Source: CAZEMR01 sp964513465 (GTDB taxonomy: Bacteria; Bacteroidota; Ignavibacteria; Kapaibacteriales; UBA2268). From it: a DNA stretch of 34,227 nt. Both the position numbers and the translations under genes were made by a program. Numbering within the stretch: the stretch's first letter is position 1; every line of letters starts with the position of its first letter. The DNA lies in assembly GCA_964513465.1 (NCBI GenBank), contig CAZEMR010000031.1:1-34227 (forward strand), in the 5' to 3' direction. Under the pieces are notes generated by a model. The model had not been told where the DNA came from. It searched no databases and saw only the letters and a list, made by a program, of their open reading frames with translations. Positions 1 to 7,586 of the stretch are shown piece after piece.

Positions 1-81
1 GCGCTTTCGAGCGGTTTCTATATGCTTAGAATCCGGACTGCGGAATCAGTCCTGGTTCTGCCTATGATTATCAGAAAATAG
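1..81 (+). CDS. C-terminal tail of a secreted protein with T9SS type A-like sorting signal (5' truncated)
   Basis: Frame 1 is open from the window edge to TAG at 79-81 and encodes 26 residues. They contain SSGFYMLRIRT followed by a short variable stretch and a basic end, PMIIRK. This is the usual shape of the T9SS type A C-terminal sorting domain: a small-Gly-aromatic strand such as SGxYxxR, then a final strand with a hydrophobic core and terminal Lys/Arg. In that family the tail directs the protein through the outer membrane and is then removed. The cargo domain lies outside the window, so its function cannot be given. The call rests on pattern only, and a chance match in so short a fragment is possible. 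The fit of the last strand and the stop right after Lys argue for it. Confidence 0.55.
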   Translation, partial: ALSSGFYMLRIRTAESVLVLPMIIRK

Positions 82-111
82 ATTCGTTCTAAATATATTG
101 AATGCTTTCAG

Positions 112-140
112 CCTTCCGAAGGTTAGAACCCTTCGGAAGG
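112..140. repeat. Inverted repeat 1 (11-bp stem)
   Basis: CCTTCCGAAGG at 112-122 faces its reverse complement CCTTCGGAAGG at 130-140 across a 7-base loop. Each arm is itself nearly self-complementary, with only the centre base off. The same arms recur in the repeat at 168-198. There is no T-run after the stem, so it is not a classical rho-independent terminator, although it lies 30 bases past the stop of the upstream secreted-protein gene. Confidence 0.8.
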
Positions 141-167
141 GTATTTAGGGAGAAGAAAGTATTGAAA

Positions 168-198
168 GCCTTCCGAAGGTTTTAAACCTTCGGAAGGC
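168..198. repeat. Inverted repeat 2 (15-bp perfect arms)
   Basis: The arm at 168-182 (GCCTTCCGAAGGTTT) is perfectly complementary to 184-198, with a single T between them. In a real hairpin a few central pairs would open to form the loop. It repeats the arm sequence of the inverted repeat at 112-140. No T-run follows. It may be a dispersed palindromic element or a 3'-end/processing hairpin; the sequence alone does not decide. Confidence 0.85.
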
Positions 199-213
199 AC
201 TTATTTATATATA

Positions 214-251
214 AAGGGAGGGAATGCTGCGAAAAATGATTTCCTTCCCTT
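214..251. repeat. Hairpin with purine/pyrimidine arms upstream of glyQS
   Basis: AAGGGAGGGAA at 214-224 pairs with TTCCTTCCCTT at 241-251, with one G-T wobble and a 16-base loop. It is the third hairpin in this intergenic region and has different arms from the first two. It lies upstream of the putative glyQS promoter, so it may not be in the glyQS transcript. Confidence 0.6.
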
Positions 252-254
252 AAC

Positions 255-287
255 TTTATGATTTTGAGCGATAGTTTATTAATTTTG
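255..287 (+). promoter_or_regulatory. Candidate promoter for glyQS (TTTA-N21-TAATTTTG)
   Basis: TAATTTTG at 280-287 matches the Bacteroidota -7 element TAnnTTTG. TTTA at 255-258 is a one-mismatch -33 element at 21 bases. The transcript would start near 292-295 and leave a leader of about 50 bases before the ATG at 346. Weak on its own. Confidence 0.35.
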
Positions 288-345
288 CAGCTTATCTTAC
301 TTGCGCAATCAAATCATATCATTACTATAAAACGAAAGGTCAGGA

Positions 346-1764
346 ATGTATAAGCTCGAAGTAATTCAATCACTTGCCAAACGCAGAGGTTTTATTTTCC
401 AGTCATCCGAAATCTACGGCGGACTCAATGGCTGCTGGGATTATGGTCCGCTGGGAGTAGAGCTTCTGAATAATATCAAGGACGCCTGGTGGAAATCTAT
501 GACCTACCGCGACGACGTCGAGGGCATCGATGCATCAATCCTGATGCACCCCCGCACATGGGAGGCCAGCGGCCACACCACGCAGTTCAGCGATCCGATG
601 ATCGACAATAAGCAGTCCAAAATGCGTTACCGCGCAGACAATCTGATCGAAGAATTTGTGATGAAATTATATAAAAAGAAAAAAAACGACAAAGCCTGCG
701 AAATCGAGGAAAAGCTCGCCAAAGCAGTCGAACCCAAGGATTATTACGATATAATTATGGAATACGAGATTCCCGATCCCGTATCCGGCTCGCGCGAGTG
801 GACCGATGTCCGCAATTTCAATCTGATGTTCAAGACATTCGTCGGCCCGACCGAAGACAGCAAATCGGCCGTATTCCTGCGCCCGGAGACCTGCCAGGGT
901 ATATTCGTCAATTTCAAAAACGTGATGGAAACCGCCCGCCAGAAAGTGCCCTTCGGCATTGCGCAGATCGGCAAAGCCTTCCGCAATGAGATTAACACCA
1001 AGAATTTCCTTTTCCGCACGCGGGAATTCGAGCAGATGGAAATGCAGTATTTCGTCAAGCCCGGCGATGAAATGAAATGGATCGAATACTGGCGCGAAAA
1101 ACGCTGGAATTGGTACATCGAGCATGGTATGAAAGAAGACAACCTGCGGCTGAAGGTACACGATAAATTAGCCCACTACGCAAACTATGCGGTCGATATC
1201 GAATACCAGTTCCCGTTTGGCTGGGGCGAGGTCGAGGGCATCCACTCCCGCACGGATTACGATCTGGGCAAGCACCAGGAATTCTCCGGCAAGAAGCTGG
1301 AATACGTCGATACTGTCAACAAAGACCGCTTTGTGCCATATGTGGTCGAGACTTCCGGCGGAGTATCGCGATCGCTGATGGCATTTTTGGTGGACGCCTA
1401 CGACGAAGAAGAAGTAACCGACGACAAGGGCAAAACCGAGAAACGGACAGTGCTCCGTTTCCATCCGAAGCTGGCTCCGGTGCAGGTGGCTGTATTCCCT
1501 CTGGTGAATAAAGAGGGCATGCCCGAAATGGCGCATAAAATATACAAAGATCTGCAGAAAACCTACAAAACTCAGTATGATACGAGCGGTGCAATAGGAC
1601 GCCGCTACCGCCGTCAGGATGAAATAGGGACGCCCTTCTGCGTAACCATAGACGGGCAGACCCTCGAAGACGAAACGGTCACCATCCGGGAACGCGATTC
1701 TATGCAGCAGGATCGTATCCCTGTTCATAAAATAAAAAGCTGGCTGTTCGAAAAGATATATTAA
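346..1764 (+). CDS. glyQS: Glycine--tRNA ligase, single-chain (alpha2) type
   Basis: Charges tRNA(Gly) with glycine in the cytoplasm. The protein has 472 residues and is the homodimeric class II form, not the separate alpha and beta chains of Proteobacteria. Visible parts are YGGLNGCWDYGPLG near residue 25, class II motif 1 around LMHPRTWEASGH (66-77), motif 2 with FRNE (212-215) followed by FRTREFEQMEM, and motif 3 with GGVSRSLMAF (from 338). A C-terminal anticodon-binding domain starts near 377 (APVQVAVFPL). A Lys-rich insertion near residues 105-115 lies in the variable region between motifs 1 and 2. The ATG at 346 begins exactly where homologues begin (MYKLEVIQSLAKRRGF), with a weak AAAGG upstream. 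The ctpA-like gene follows 25 bases later and may be cotranscribed. Confidence 0.97.
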   Translation: MYKLEVIQSLAKRRGFIFQSSEIYGGLNGCWDYGPLGVELLNNIKDAWWKSMTYRDDVEGIDASILMHPRTWEASGHTTQFSDPMIDNKQSKMRYRADNLIEEFVMKLYKKKKNDKACEIEEKLAKAVEPKDYYDIIMEYEIPDPVSGSREWTDVRNFNLMFKTFVGPTEDSKSAVFLRPETCQGIFVNFKNVMETARQKVPFGIAQIGKAFRNEINTKNFLFRTREFEQMEMQYFVKPGDEMKWIEYWREKRWNWYIEHGMKEDNLRLKVHDKLAHYANYAVDIEYQFPFGWGEVEGIHSRTDYDLGKHQEFSGKKLEYVDTVNKDRFVPYVVETSGGVSRSLMAFLVDAYDEEEVTDDKGKTEKRTVLRFHPKLAPVQVAVFPLVNKEGMPEMAHKIYKDLQKTYKTQYDTSGAIGRRYRRQDEIGTPFCVTIDGQTLEDETVTIRERDSMQQDRIPVHKIKSWLFEKIY

Positions 1765-1789
1765 TTTTTGGAATCCGAAAGCCCGATAT

Positions 1790-3445
1790 ATGAAAAAATC
1801 AATTCTGATAATGACCGCTGTCTTTCTGGCAGCGGTCATTCAGTTACGCTCCGCAGATGACGAATACTACTACAAAATCAACAAATCATTCGAAACCTAC
1901 GGCGCGATATTCAAAGAAATTTCCTTCCATTACGTAGAGGACATCGACCCCGAAGAACTCGTCCGCCTTAGCATCGAGGGCATGCTTGGCAAACTCGACC
2001 CCTACACGGTTTATTACGACGAAGAAGAAGTCGAAGACCTCGAGCTGCTAACTTACGGCAGTTACAATGGGCTCGGGATCACCGTCGGCGTTTACGACAG
2101 TATGCTGACCATCGTCGACGTCGAGGAGGGGTTCCCGGCCGAGAACGCCGGACTGCGTATCGGCGACCATATATATAAGATAGGTGCCGCAGTCGTGCTC
2201 AATGAATCGACCGAAGAGCTACGCCAATATACACGCGGCGAACCCGGCACAGAAGTAGACGTCTGGGTGCTGCGCGACGGCATCAGCGACACCCTTCACT
2301 ACACTCTGAAGCGCGACCGCATCCGCGTCAGTAACGTTTCGTACAGCGGCTATGTAGGCGACGGCATCGGCTATATCAAGCTTGAGCGGTTCTCTCAATC
2401 CAGCGCACAGGAATTTCTCTCGGCGTTCAACCGGTTGCGCGAGGGACGCAAGCTCGAAGGCCTGATCATAGACGTACGCGACAATCCGGGCGGACTGCTC
2501 GAGTCGGCGGTATCCATATGCGAGATGTTTGTGCCGCGAGGCAGCGTAATCGTATCGACCAGAGGCCGCAATTTTCATGAAAGATTTACATACAAATCAC
2601 TCACCGATCCCGAGGAACCCGAACTACCTCTGGTCGTGCTAATCAATGGCCGCAGCGCCAGCGCAAGCGAGATACTCGCCGGAGCAATGCAGGACCTCGA
2701 CCGCGGCGTGATAGTCGGCCAGCGCAGCTATGGCAAAGGTCTGGTGCAGTCAGTATTCGAACTGCCTTATAATTCCACAATCAAGATTACAACATCGAAA
2801 TATTATACCCCATCGGGCCGGAGTATTCAGAAGATAGACTTTGCTAATTTATTGAGAAATAAAGAATCTGAGCCGGATACTTCAGTGTTTTACACAAAGA
2901 ATCACCGCAAGGTGTTGGAATATAAAGGTATAATGCCCGATACCGCAATCAGCGAGGAAGAGTACTCCGATTTTATAATCGATTTGTTCGAGCATAATCA
3001 TTTCTTCGAATTTGCAAATATATATACATCCGCGCTGGATTCGCTCCCGGCGGATTTCGAAGTGGACGCAAAAGTGCTTGATAAATTCAGTAATTACCTT
3101 AACGAAAAAGATTTCCGATATGAATCCCCACTTGAAATGGAAATCGAAAGAATCAGAGAAATCGCAGAAGAAAATATAAATAATGACGAAATTATTAAAT
3201 TAGTTAAAAAACTGGAAAAATCAGCCGATATTGAAGAAAGCAAGTATCTCGAGCAATATAAAGAAGATATAACGGAAATTCTCGAAGCCGAAATTCTGCG
3301 CAGACTGAAGCCCTACAGCTATGTGATTGGGAGCCGCCTGGACGACGACCGGATAATCCGCACCGCCAGACAGCTTCTCACCGAAGGCCAATATAAAAGC
3401 ATACTCGCCGGAAGCGACGATACGAAAAACAAGTCGGAAAACTGA
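1790..3445 (+). CDS. C-terminal processing peptidase (S41 family, PDZ domain)
   Basis: A periplasmic serine protease that recognises C-terminal tails and degrades or trims exported proteins. The first ~22 residues form a signal peptide (MKKSILIMTAVFLAAVIQ...). A PDZ domain covers about residues 88-165, with the loop YGSYNGLGITVG just before it. The S41 catalytic core follows: nucleophile Ser291 within RSASASEILAG and Lys316 in SYGKGLVQ, exactly 25 residues apart as in Tsp/CtpB/D1 protease. The sequence YTPSGRSIQ closes the core. A charged, largely helical C-terminal region of about 170 residues (375-551) resembles the tail of Bacteroidota members of the family. It is 25 bases downstream of glyQS and 113 bases upstream of the primary sigma gene. 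The substrate is unknown. The symbol is left blank because several Ctp paralogues may exist. Confidence 0.92.
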   Translation: MKKSILIMTAVFLAAVIQLRSADDEYYYKINKSFETYGAIFKEISFHYVEDIDPEELVRLSIEGMLGKLDPYTVYYDEEEVEDLELLTYGSYNGLGITVGVYDSMLTIVDVEEGFPAENAGLRIGDHIYKIGAAVVLNESTEELRQYTRGEPGTEVDVWVLRDGISDTLHYTLKRDRIRVSNVSYSGYVGDGIGYIKLERFSQSSAQEFLSAFNRLREGRKLEGLIIDVRDNPGGLLESAVSICEMFVPRGSVIVSTRGRNFHERFTYKSLTDPEEPELPLVVLINGRSASASEILAGAMQDLDRGVIVGQRSYGKGLVQSVFELPYNSTIKITTSKYYTPSGRSIQKIDFANLLRNKESEPDTSVFYTKNHRKVLEYKGIMPDTAISEEEYSDFIIDLFEHNHFFEFANIYTSALDSLPADFEVDAKVLDKFSNYLNEKDFRYESPLEMEIERIREIAEENINNDEIIKLVKKLEKSADIEESKYLEQYKEDITEILEAEILRRLKPYSYVIGSRLDDDRIIRTARQLLTEGQYKSILAGSDDTKNKSEN

Positions 3446-3558
3446 TAACGATCACTTCGCGTGCATTTTTTGAAAATATAATTTTTAAAGTTTCGTCAAA
3501 GAAAAAATATTGATTTAAACAGGTATATTCTTTATTTCAAAATAATTATGAGTCGCTT

Positions 3559-4419
3559 ATGAGGATCACCAAGCAATACACAAACCGCGAAAGCCAGTCT
3601 CTTGACAAATACCTTCAGGAAATTGGCCGGGTGGAGCTTTTAACACCCGATGATGAAATTGAACTTGCCAAATTAATCAAAAAGGGCGATCTGAAATCGA
3701 CCCGCGCCCTGGAGCGTTTGGTCAAGGCTAATCTGCGATTTGTGGTTTCGGTGGCAAAACAATACCAGAATCAGGGTCTCTCGCTTGGCGACCTTATCAA
3801 CGAAGGCAATCTCGGCCTAATCAAAGCGGCCAAAAGATTCGACGAAACCCGCGGGTTCAAATTCATTTCCTACGCGGTGTGGTGGATTCGTCAGTCAATT
3901 CTCCAGGCTCTGGCCGAGCAGTCGAGAATCGTTCGTCTGCCGCTGAACCGCGTTGGCGCGCTGAACAAAATCGGCAAAAAATTCAGCGAACTCGAGCAGG
4001 AATTCGAACGCGAGCCAACCGCAGGCGAACTCGCCGACCAGCTTGGAATGAGCGTATCCGAAATAGCCGAAACAATTAAAATCTCCGGCCGCCATCTTTC
4101 CGTCGATGCGCCGTTCGTACAGGGCGAGGACAACCGACTGCTCGACGTATTGCCCAACGAACAGCAGCCGCCGCCCGACTCCGAGCTTATCCGCGAATCC
4201 CTTCGCGTAGAAGTGCAGCAGGTGCTTACGACGCTATCGGCTCGCGAGGCCGAGGTCATCCGACTTTATTTCGGGCTCGACGGCCAATGCCTGACGCTCG
4301 AGGAAATCGGCGAAAAATTCAATCTGACACGCGAACGCGTACGCCAGATCAAAGAAAAAGCAATCCGCCGTCTGCGACATGCTTCTCGCTCCAAAACTCT
4401 TCGTTCATATCTCGGATAA
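3559..4419 (+). CDS. rpoD: Primary RNA polymerase sigma factor (short RpoD/SigA type)
   Basis: Directs RNA polymerase to housekeeping promoters. At 286 residues it lacks region 1.1 and the long non-conserved region of proteobacterial RpoD, the usual state in Bacteroidota and relatives. The N-terminus (ITKQYTNRESQSLDKYLQEIGR) is region 1.2 and fixes the start. Region 2 includes DLINEGNLGLIKAAKRFD and FISYAVWWIRQSI (core binding and -10 recognition). Region 3 runs to about residue 205. Region 4.2 has a helix-turn-helix around LEEIGEKFNLTRERVRQIK. It has its own AT-rich 113-base upstream region and a 16-base gap to lipA, so the two may be cotranscribed. A four-codon frame ending in TGA overlaps the ATG (see findings). 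Confidence 0.95.
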   Translation: MRITKQYTNRESQSLDKYLQEIGRVELLTPDDEIELAKLIKKGDLKSTRALERLVKANLRFVVSVAKQYQNQGLSLGDLINEGNLGLIKAAKRFDETRGFKFISYAVWWIRQSILQALAEQSRIVRLPLNRVGALNKIGKKFSELEQEFEREPTAGELADQLGMSVSEIAETIKISGRHLSVDAPFVQGEDNRLLDVLPNEQQPPPDSELIRESLRVEVQQVLTTLSAREAEVIRLYFGLDGQCLTLEEIGEKFNLTRERVRQIKEKAIRRLRHASRSKTLRSYLG

Positions 4420-4435
4420 ATCGGAAATTATATAT

Positions 4436-5335
4436 ATGACCAAACCTGATACTAATTCTAAAAAAAAAGATAATACAGCAGCTCCGGGGCCCGATCAAAG
4501 GCCCCGGCGCCCTGAATGGCTCAAAGTAAAGGCTCCCGGAGGCGAGAATTTCGCCCGCGTCCGCAAGCTTATGCGCAGCAAAGCGCTCCACACAGTCTGC
4601 GAAGAAGCACACTGCCCTAATATCAGCGAATGCTGGAACCACGGCACTGCGACCTTTATCATATTGGGCGACCGCTGCAGCCGGAACTGCCGATTCTGCG
4701 CTGTCGAAACCGGAGGGCTATTGCCAGCCGACACAAACGAACCAACCCACGTGGCCGAATCCATCGAAAGCATGAAGCTGCGTCATGCAGTGGTGACTTC
4801 CGTAACTCGCGACGATCTGCCCGACGGCGGCTCGGAAATCTGGGCTGCGACTATCCGCGAAATCCGCCGCCTCAATCCCGATACAACGATCGAAGTGCTT
4901 ATCCCGGATATGAAGGCGGACAAGAAATTGCTCCGCACAATTTTCGCAGAGCGCCCCGATATTCTGAACCACAACGTCGAAACTGTGCCCCGGCTATACT
5001 CCGAAGTGCGGCCCCAGGCGGATTATCAATGGTCGCTCGATGTCTTGCGCCAGTCCAAAGAATTCGGACTAAAAACGAAAACCGGCATAATGGTCGGTCT
5101 TGGCGAGACATTCGGCGAAGTAATCGATGTAATGAAAGACCTCCGCAAAATTAATACGGATATCATGACGATCGGCCAGTATTTGCAGCCATCTAAAAAG
5201 CACCGCCCGGTCGATCGATACGTCCACCCCGACGAATTCGACGATTACCGCAGAACTGGCGAGGAGATGGGCTTCGAGACTGTCGAATCGGCGCCGCTGG
5301 TACGCAGTTCATATCATGCCGAGCGCCATGTCTGA
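4436..5335 (+). CDS. lipA: Lipoyl synthase
   Basis: Radical SAM enzyme that inserts two sulfur atoms into protein-bound octanoyl groups to make lipoyl cofactors. The frame encodes 299 residues from ATG 4436. An in-frame ATG at 4379 exists but lies inside the sigma gene and would add residues outside the family. Auxiliary cluster ligands Cys55, Cys60 and Cys66 form the family CX4CX5C. The radical SAM cluster is CSRNCRFC (Cys81, 85, 88). The C-terminal RSSY motif (290-293), which supplies a Ser ligand to the auxiliary cluster, is present. All expected residues are there and the length is normal. No lipB is seen next to it. The following hydrolase gene overlaps its last codons, indicating translational coupling. 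Confidence 0.97.
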   Translation: MTKPDTNSKKKDNTAAPGPDQRPRRPEWLKVKAPGGENFARVRKLMRSKALHTVCEEAHCPNISECWNHGTATFIILGDRCSRNCRFCAVETGGLLPADTNEPTHVAESIESMKLRHAVVTSVTRDDLPDGGSEIWAATIREIRRLNPDTTIEVLIPDMKADKKLLRTIFAERPDILNHNVETVPRLYSEVRPQADYQWSLDVLRQSKEFGLKTKTGIMVGLGETFGEVIDVMKDLRKINTDIMTIGQYLQPSKKHRPVDRYVHPDEFDDYRRTGEEMGFETVESAPLVRSSYHAERHV

Positions 5336-6110
5336 GCGGCCCCGGCTGCGATTTACAGTGCTCGGTAGCGGCACATCGTCGGGCATTCCGACCATAAGCT
5401 GCGACTGCCCGACCTGCATCTCCGACGACCCGCGCGACAAAAGACTGAGATGCTCGCTGCTGGTCCAATCGCCAACAACCACCGTGGTAATCGATACATC
5501 GCCGGATTTCCGGCAGCAAATGCTCCGTGCCTGCGTGAAGAAACTTGATGCTGTGGTGTATACTCATCATCATTTCGATCATATAGGCGGGTTCGACGAC
5601 ATCCGCGCGTTTAATTATACCAGCCGCCGCCCGATGCGAATATTCCTCAACGAAAATACATTTAAAGAATTAAAGCGGACATTCGTTTATGCATTCGAGC
5701 CGCCGGAGCAGATGGGCGGGGGAGTGCCCGTTACCGAAGTCAACATAATAGATGACGATAATTTATATATTGGCGATATCGCAGTCGAGCCGCTTGGCTT
5801 GATGCACGGACGCCTCGAAGTGCTCGGCTTTCGGATCGGCAATCTGGCTTATTGCACCGATACGAATTTAATACCAGATGATGTAATTCAAAAAATTCGC
5901 GATGTCGATGTGCTGATTATCGATGCGCTCCGCTATACTCCGCATTCGACGCATTTCAATATAGAGCAGGCGATCGGAGTATCGCGAAAAATCAATGCCG
6001 GTCGGACCTATCTGACCCACATCGCCCACCAGATAAAGCATTCGGATTGCGAGAGTGAACTACCGGGGAATATCCGGATAGCCTACGATGGATTAGTTAT
6101 TGATTTATAA
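5328..6110 (+). CDS. Metallo-beta-lactamase fold hydrolase, PhnP-like
   Basis: A 260-residue MBL-fold metal-dependent hydrolase. The N-terminus LGSGTSSGIPTISCDCPTC is the strand and Cys-rich loop typical of the PhnP-like phosphodiesterase group. The zinc motif is THHHFDH (residues 79-85, HxHxDH), followed by GGFDDIRAF. Later candidate ligands include His in LMHGRLE, Asp in CTDTN, and His in LTHIAHQ. The Cys pair in CDCPTC may bind structural zinc. The start chosen is ATG 5328, overlapping the lipA stop by 8 bases; ATG 5316 is also in frame and would overlap by 20. The substrate is not known. True PhnP acts in phosphonate breakdown, but no phn genes are nearby, so a housekeeping phosphodiesterase role is inferred. 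Confidence 0.85.
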   Translation: MSERPRLRFTVLGSGTSSGIPTISCDCPTCISDDPRDKRLRCSLLVQSPTTTVVIDTSPDFRQQMLRACVKKLDAVVYTHHHFDHIGGFDDIRAFNYTSRRPMRIFLNENTFKELKRTFVYAFEPPEQMGGGVPVTEVNIIDDDNLYIGDIAVEPLGLMHGRLEVLGFRIGNLAYCTDTNLIPDDVIQKIRDVDVLIIDALRYTPHSTHFNIEQAIGVSRKINAGRTYLTHIAHQIKHSDCESELPGNIRIAYDGLVIDL

Positions 6111-6133
6111 AAAAATAATTAAAAAGGTGAAAA

Positions 6134-6559
6134 ATGGCTGATAAACATACCGTTCGAATCGATGTTGATTATCCCGGCGATCTCCACTGCAAAGTAACTC
6201 ATGCGCCTTCGGGCAATAGCTTTATGACCGACGCTCCGCTCGATAATCGCGGCAAGGCCGAGTATATTTCGCCGACCGATCTTGCTGCGGCCTCGATTGC
6301 TTCATGCGTGGCGACTATTATGGGAATCAAAGCGCAGGATAATAATATACCGCTCGAGGGTCTGCGAATCAGCGCAGTCAAGGAGATGGTCAACGAACCA
6401 TTCAGACGCATCGGTAAGCTGACTCTCGATATAGTATTTCCGCATAAACTTAACGATAAAGATTTCAAATTGCTGGCAAATGTGGTAAAGACATGCCCGG
6501 TGACCCGCAGCCTTCATCCGGATATTGTATTAGTCTATAATTTTTCTTTCGCGGAATGA
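6134..6559 (+). CDS. OsmC family protein
   Basis: A 141-residue OsmC/Ohr-fold protein. This family reduces organic hydroperoxides with a pair of reactive cysteines. Cys58 (SIASCVATIMG) and Cys121 (VKTCPVTRSL) are at the expected positions, at the start of the central helix and near the C-terminus. It resembles the generic OsmC/YhfA-like branch more than Ohr, so its substrate is uncertain. A good ribosome-binding site (AAGGTGA, 6124-6130) precedes the ATG. It sits 23 bases after the MBL hydrolase gene and probably ends the run that starts at the sigma factor. Confidence 0.9.
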   Translation: MADKHTVRIDVDYPGDLHCKVTHAPSGNSFMTDAPLDNRGKAEYISPTDLAAASIASCVATIMGIKAQDNNIPLEGLRISAVKEMVNEPFRRIGKLTLDIVFPHKLNDKDFKLLANVVKTCPVTRSLHPDIVLVYNFSFAE

Positions 6560-6597
6560 TTATTCCTTTATCCCATTTTTTTCCAATAATCCGCCGC

Positions 6598-6627
6598 TTT
6601 ATCAGTTTATACACTATTATATATTTG
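6598..6627 (+). promoter_or_regulatory. Candidate promoter for the secreted protein at 6651
   Basis: TATATTTG at 6620-6627 fits the TAnnTTTG -7 element, with TTTA 18 bases upstream (6598-6601) as an imperfect -33 element. The leader to ATG 6651 would be about 17-20 bases. Low certainty because the spacer is one base short of the usual range. Confidence 0.35.
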
Positions 6628-6650
6628 ATCAAAAAATCGAAACAAATTCC

Positions 6651-7586
6651 ATGAAGAAATTCTTTTTATTGCTTATAATTGCTTTGTTATCAGCTAATTA
6701 CGCCGATGTGTATTCACAAAGCCACCCCGCGAACGAACCCGAAATGCGCGAGCGAGACAGCACATGTTTCCGGTATAAATTCTTTCCGGGAGATTCACTT
6801 TATTATTATGTGGTCGGGTACGACAGCATAATTATCGACTACGACGACGCGCTGATGCGTACCCGTTATGAACGCTGGCTGCTCACCTGCGATTCGGTGT
6901 CGAAGGATGATCATTACTTCCTTTCGTTTAAAATGGTGGACTACCTTGCCAAAGAGAAAAAGGGCAAAATGGAACCGGTTACCCGTAAGACCAGTCCCTG
7001 GATAGGCCGGACTGCCCATTTGTGGATCGATTCGCTTGGGCGGCGTTACAGCTCGTTCCAGGAGGACGAGACAGTCGGCGCGATGTCTCCCGGCGGCGCA
7101 TTTACGCCACATTTATTGATAAAGCTGGACGAATCCTGCAAGGCGGTTAACGAATCGTGGCTGGTAAACGGCGTGGAAAGCCTGACAGAGAATGGTTTCC
7201 CATATCCTAACGTAGACCGGACAATGCTGATACGCGCCAAAGCGCCGGCGGATACGCTGGATTATACATGCAATCGACTGAATTTCATATCGACCGGTTC
7301 CGGCGAGGTGACTGTGGTGTCCGATCTTGCCAAAGTGCACGTCAGCGCAATTCTCAATGGATTCGGCGATTTATATATGAGCAATAAGGAATGGATACCT
7401 GTGCATTACCACGGCAAACTGGAACAGAAGCTGACCATTGTAATGCCCGAGGAATACCAGAAGCCCGGCTGGCAATACGTCCAGGTCGATTATTCACTCA
7501 GCCGGTTCATACCTTCTCCCGAGCGTTTGAAATATCACGAGGAAAAAGAAAAAGCAGCCGCGCAGCCAGTTCAAAAGAAAAAATGA
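6651..7586 (+). CDS. Secreted protein of unknown function
   Basis: Not recognised. It has 311 residues with a clear signal peptide (MKKFFLLLIIALLSANYADVYSQS, cleaved near residue 22-23) and no lipobox, so it is likely periplasmic or surface exposed. The mature part is rich in aromatic and acidic residues and has repeated beta-like stretches (YYYVVGYDSIIIDYDDA, HLWIDSLGRRYSSF). The alternation suggests an all-beta fold of the kind seen in periplasmic lipid- or polymer-binding proteins, but no motif proves this. It ends in a Lys/Glu/Ala-rich tail (EEKEKAAAQPVQKKK). Two cysteines near residue 43 (TCF) and 80 (LTCDS) could form a disulfide. The stop codon abuts the stop of the convergent symporter gene with no base between them. 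Confidence 0.75.
   Translation: MKKFFLLLIIALLSANYADVYSQSHPANEPEMRERDSTCFRYKFFPGDSLYYYVVGYDSIIIDYDDALMRTRYERWLLTCDSVSKDDHYFLSFKMVDYLAKEKKGKMEPVTRKTSPWIGRTAHLWIDSLGRRYSSFQEDETVGAMSPGGAFTPHLLIKLDESCKAVNESWLVNGVESLTENGFPYPNVDRTMLIRAKAPADTLDYTCNRLNFISTGSGEVTVVSDLAKVHVSAILNGFGDLYMSNKEWIPVHYHGKLEQKLTIVMPEEYQKPGWQYVQVDYSLSRFIPSPERLKYHEEKEKAAAQPVQKKK

Noticed and set aside
112..198. The twin palindromes as ordinary rho-independent terminators of the upstream gene
   Set aside because: Stems are good but neither is followed by a T-run, unlike the terminators at 10693-10725 and 32343-32372.
112..251. The three hairpins as a CRISPR array
   Set aside because: Only two units share sequence, the units are palindromes without regular unique spacers, and no cas gene is in the window.
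1168..1839. 223-codon minus-strand frame opposite glyQS
   Set aside because: Lies wholly against a well-conserved synthetase gene and its protein resembles no family; a shadow of the coding strand.
3446..3558. A TTTG/TAnnTTTG promoter for the primary sigma gene
   Set aside because: The region is AT-rich and has TTTG at 3469, but no TAnnTTTG at the right distance; a promoter is likely here but cannot be located.
4379..4435. Earlier lipA start at 4379
   Set aside because: It would overlap the sigma gene by 41 bases and add residues not expected in lipoyl synthases; ATG 4436 fits better.
4630..5154. 174-codon plus-strand frame inside lipA
   Set aside because: Overlaps lipA in another frame and has an Arg/Pro-rich composition typical of an out-of-frame translation.
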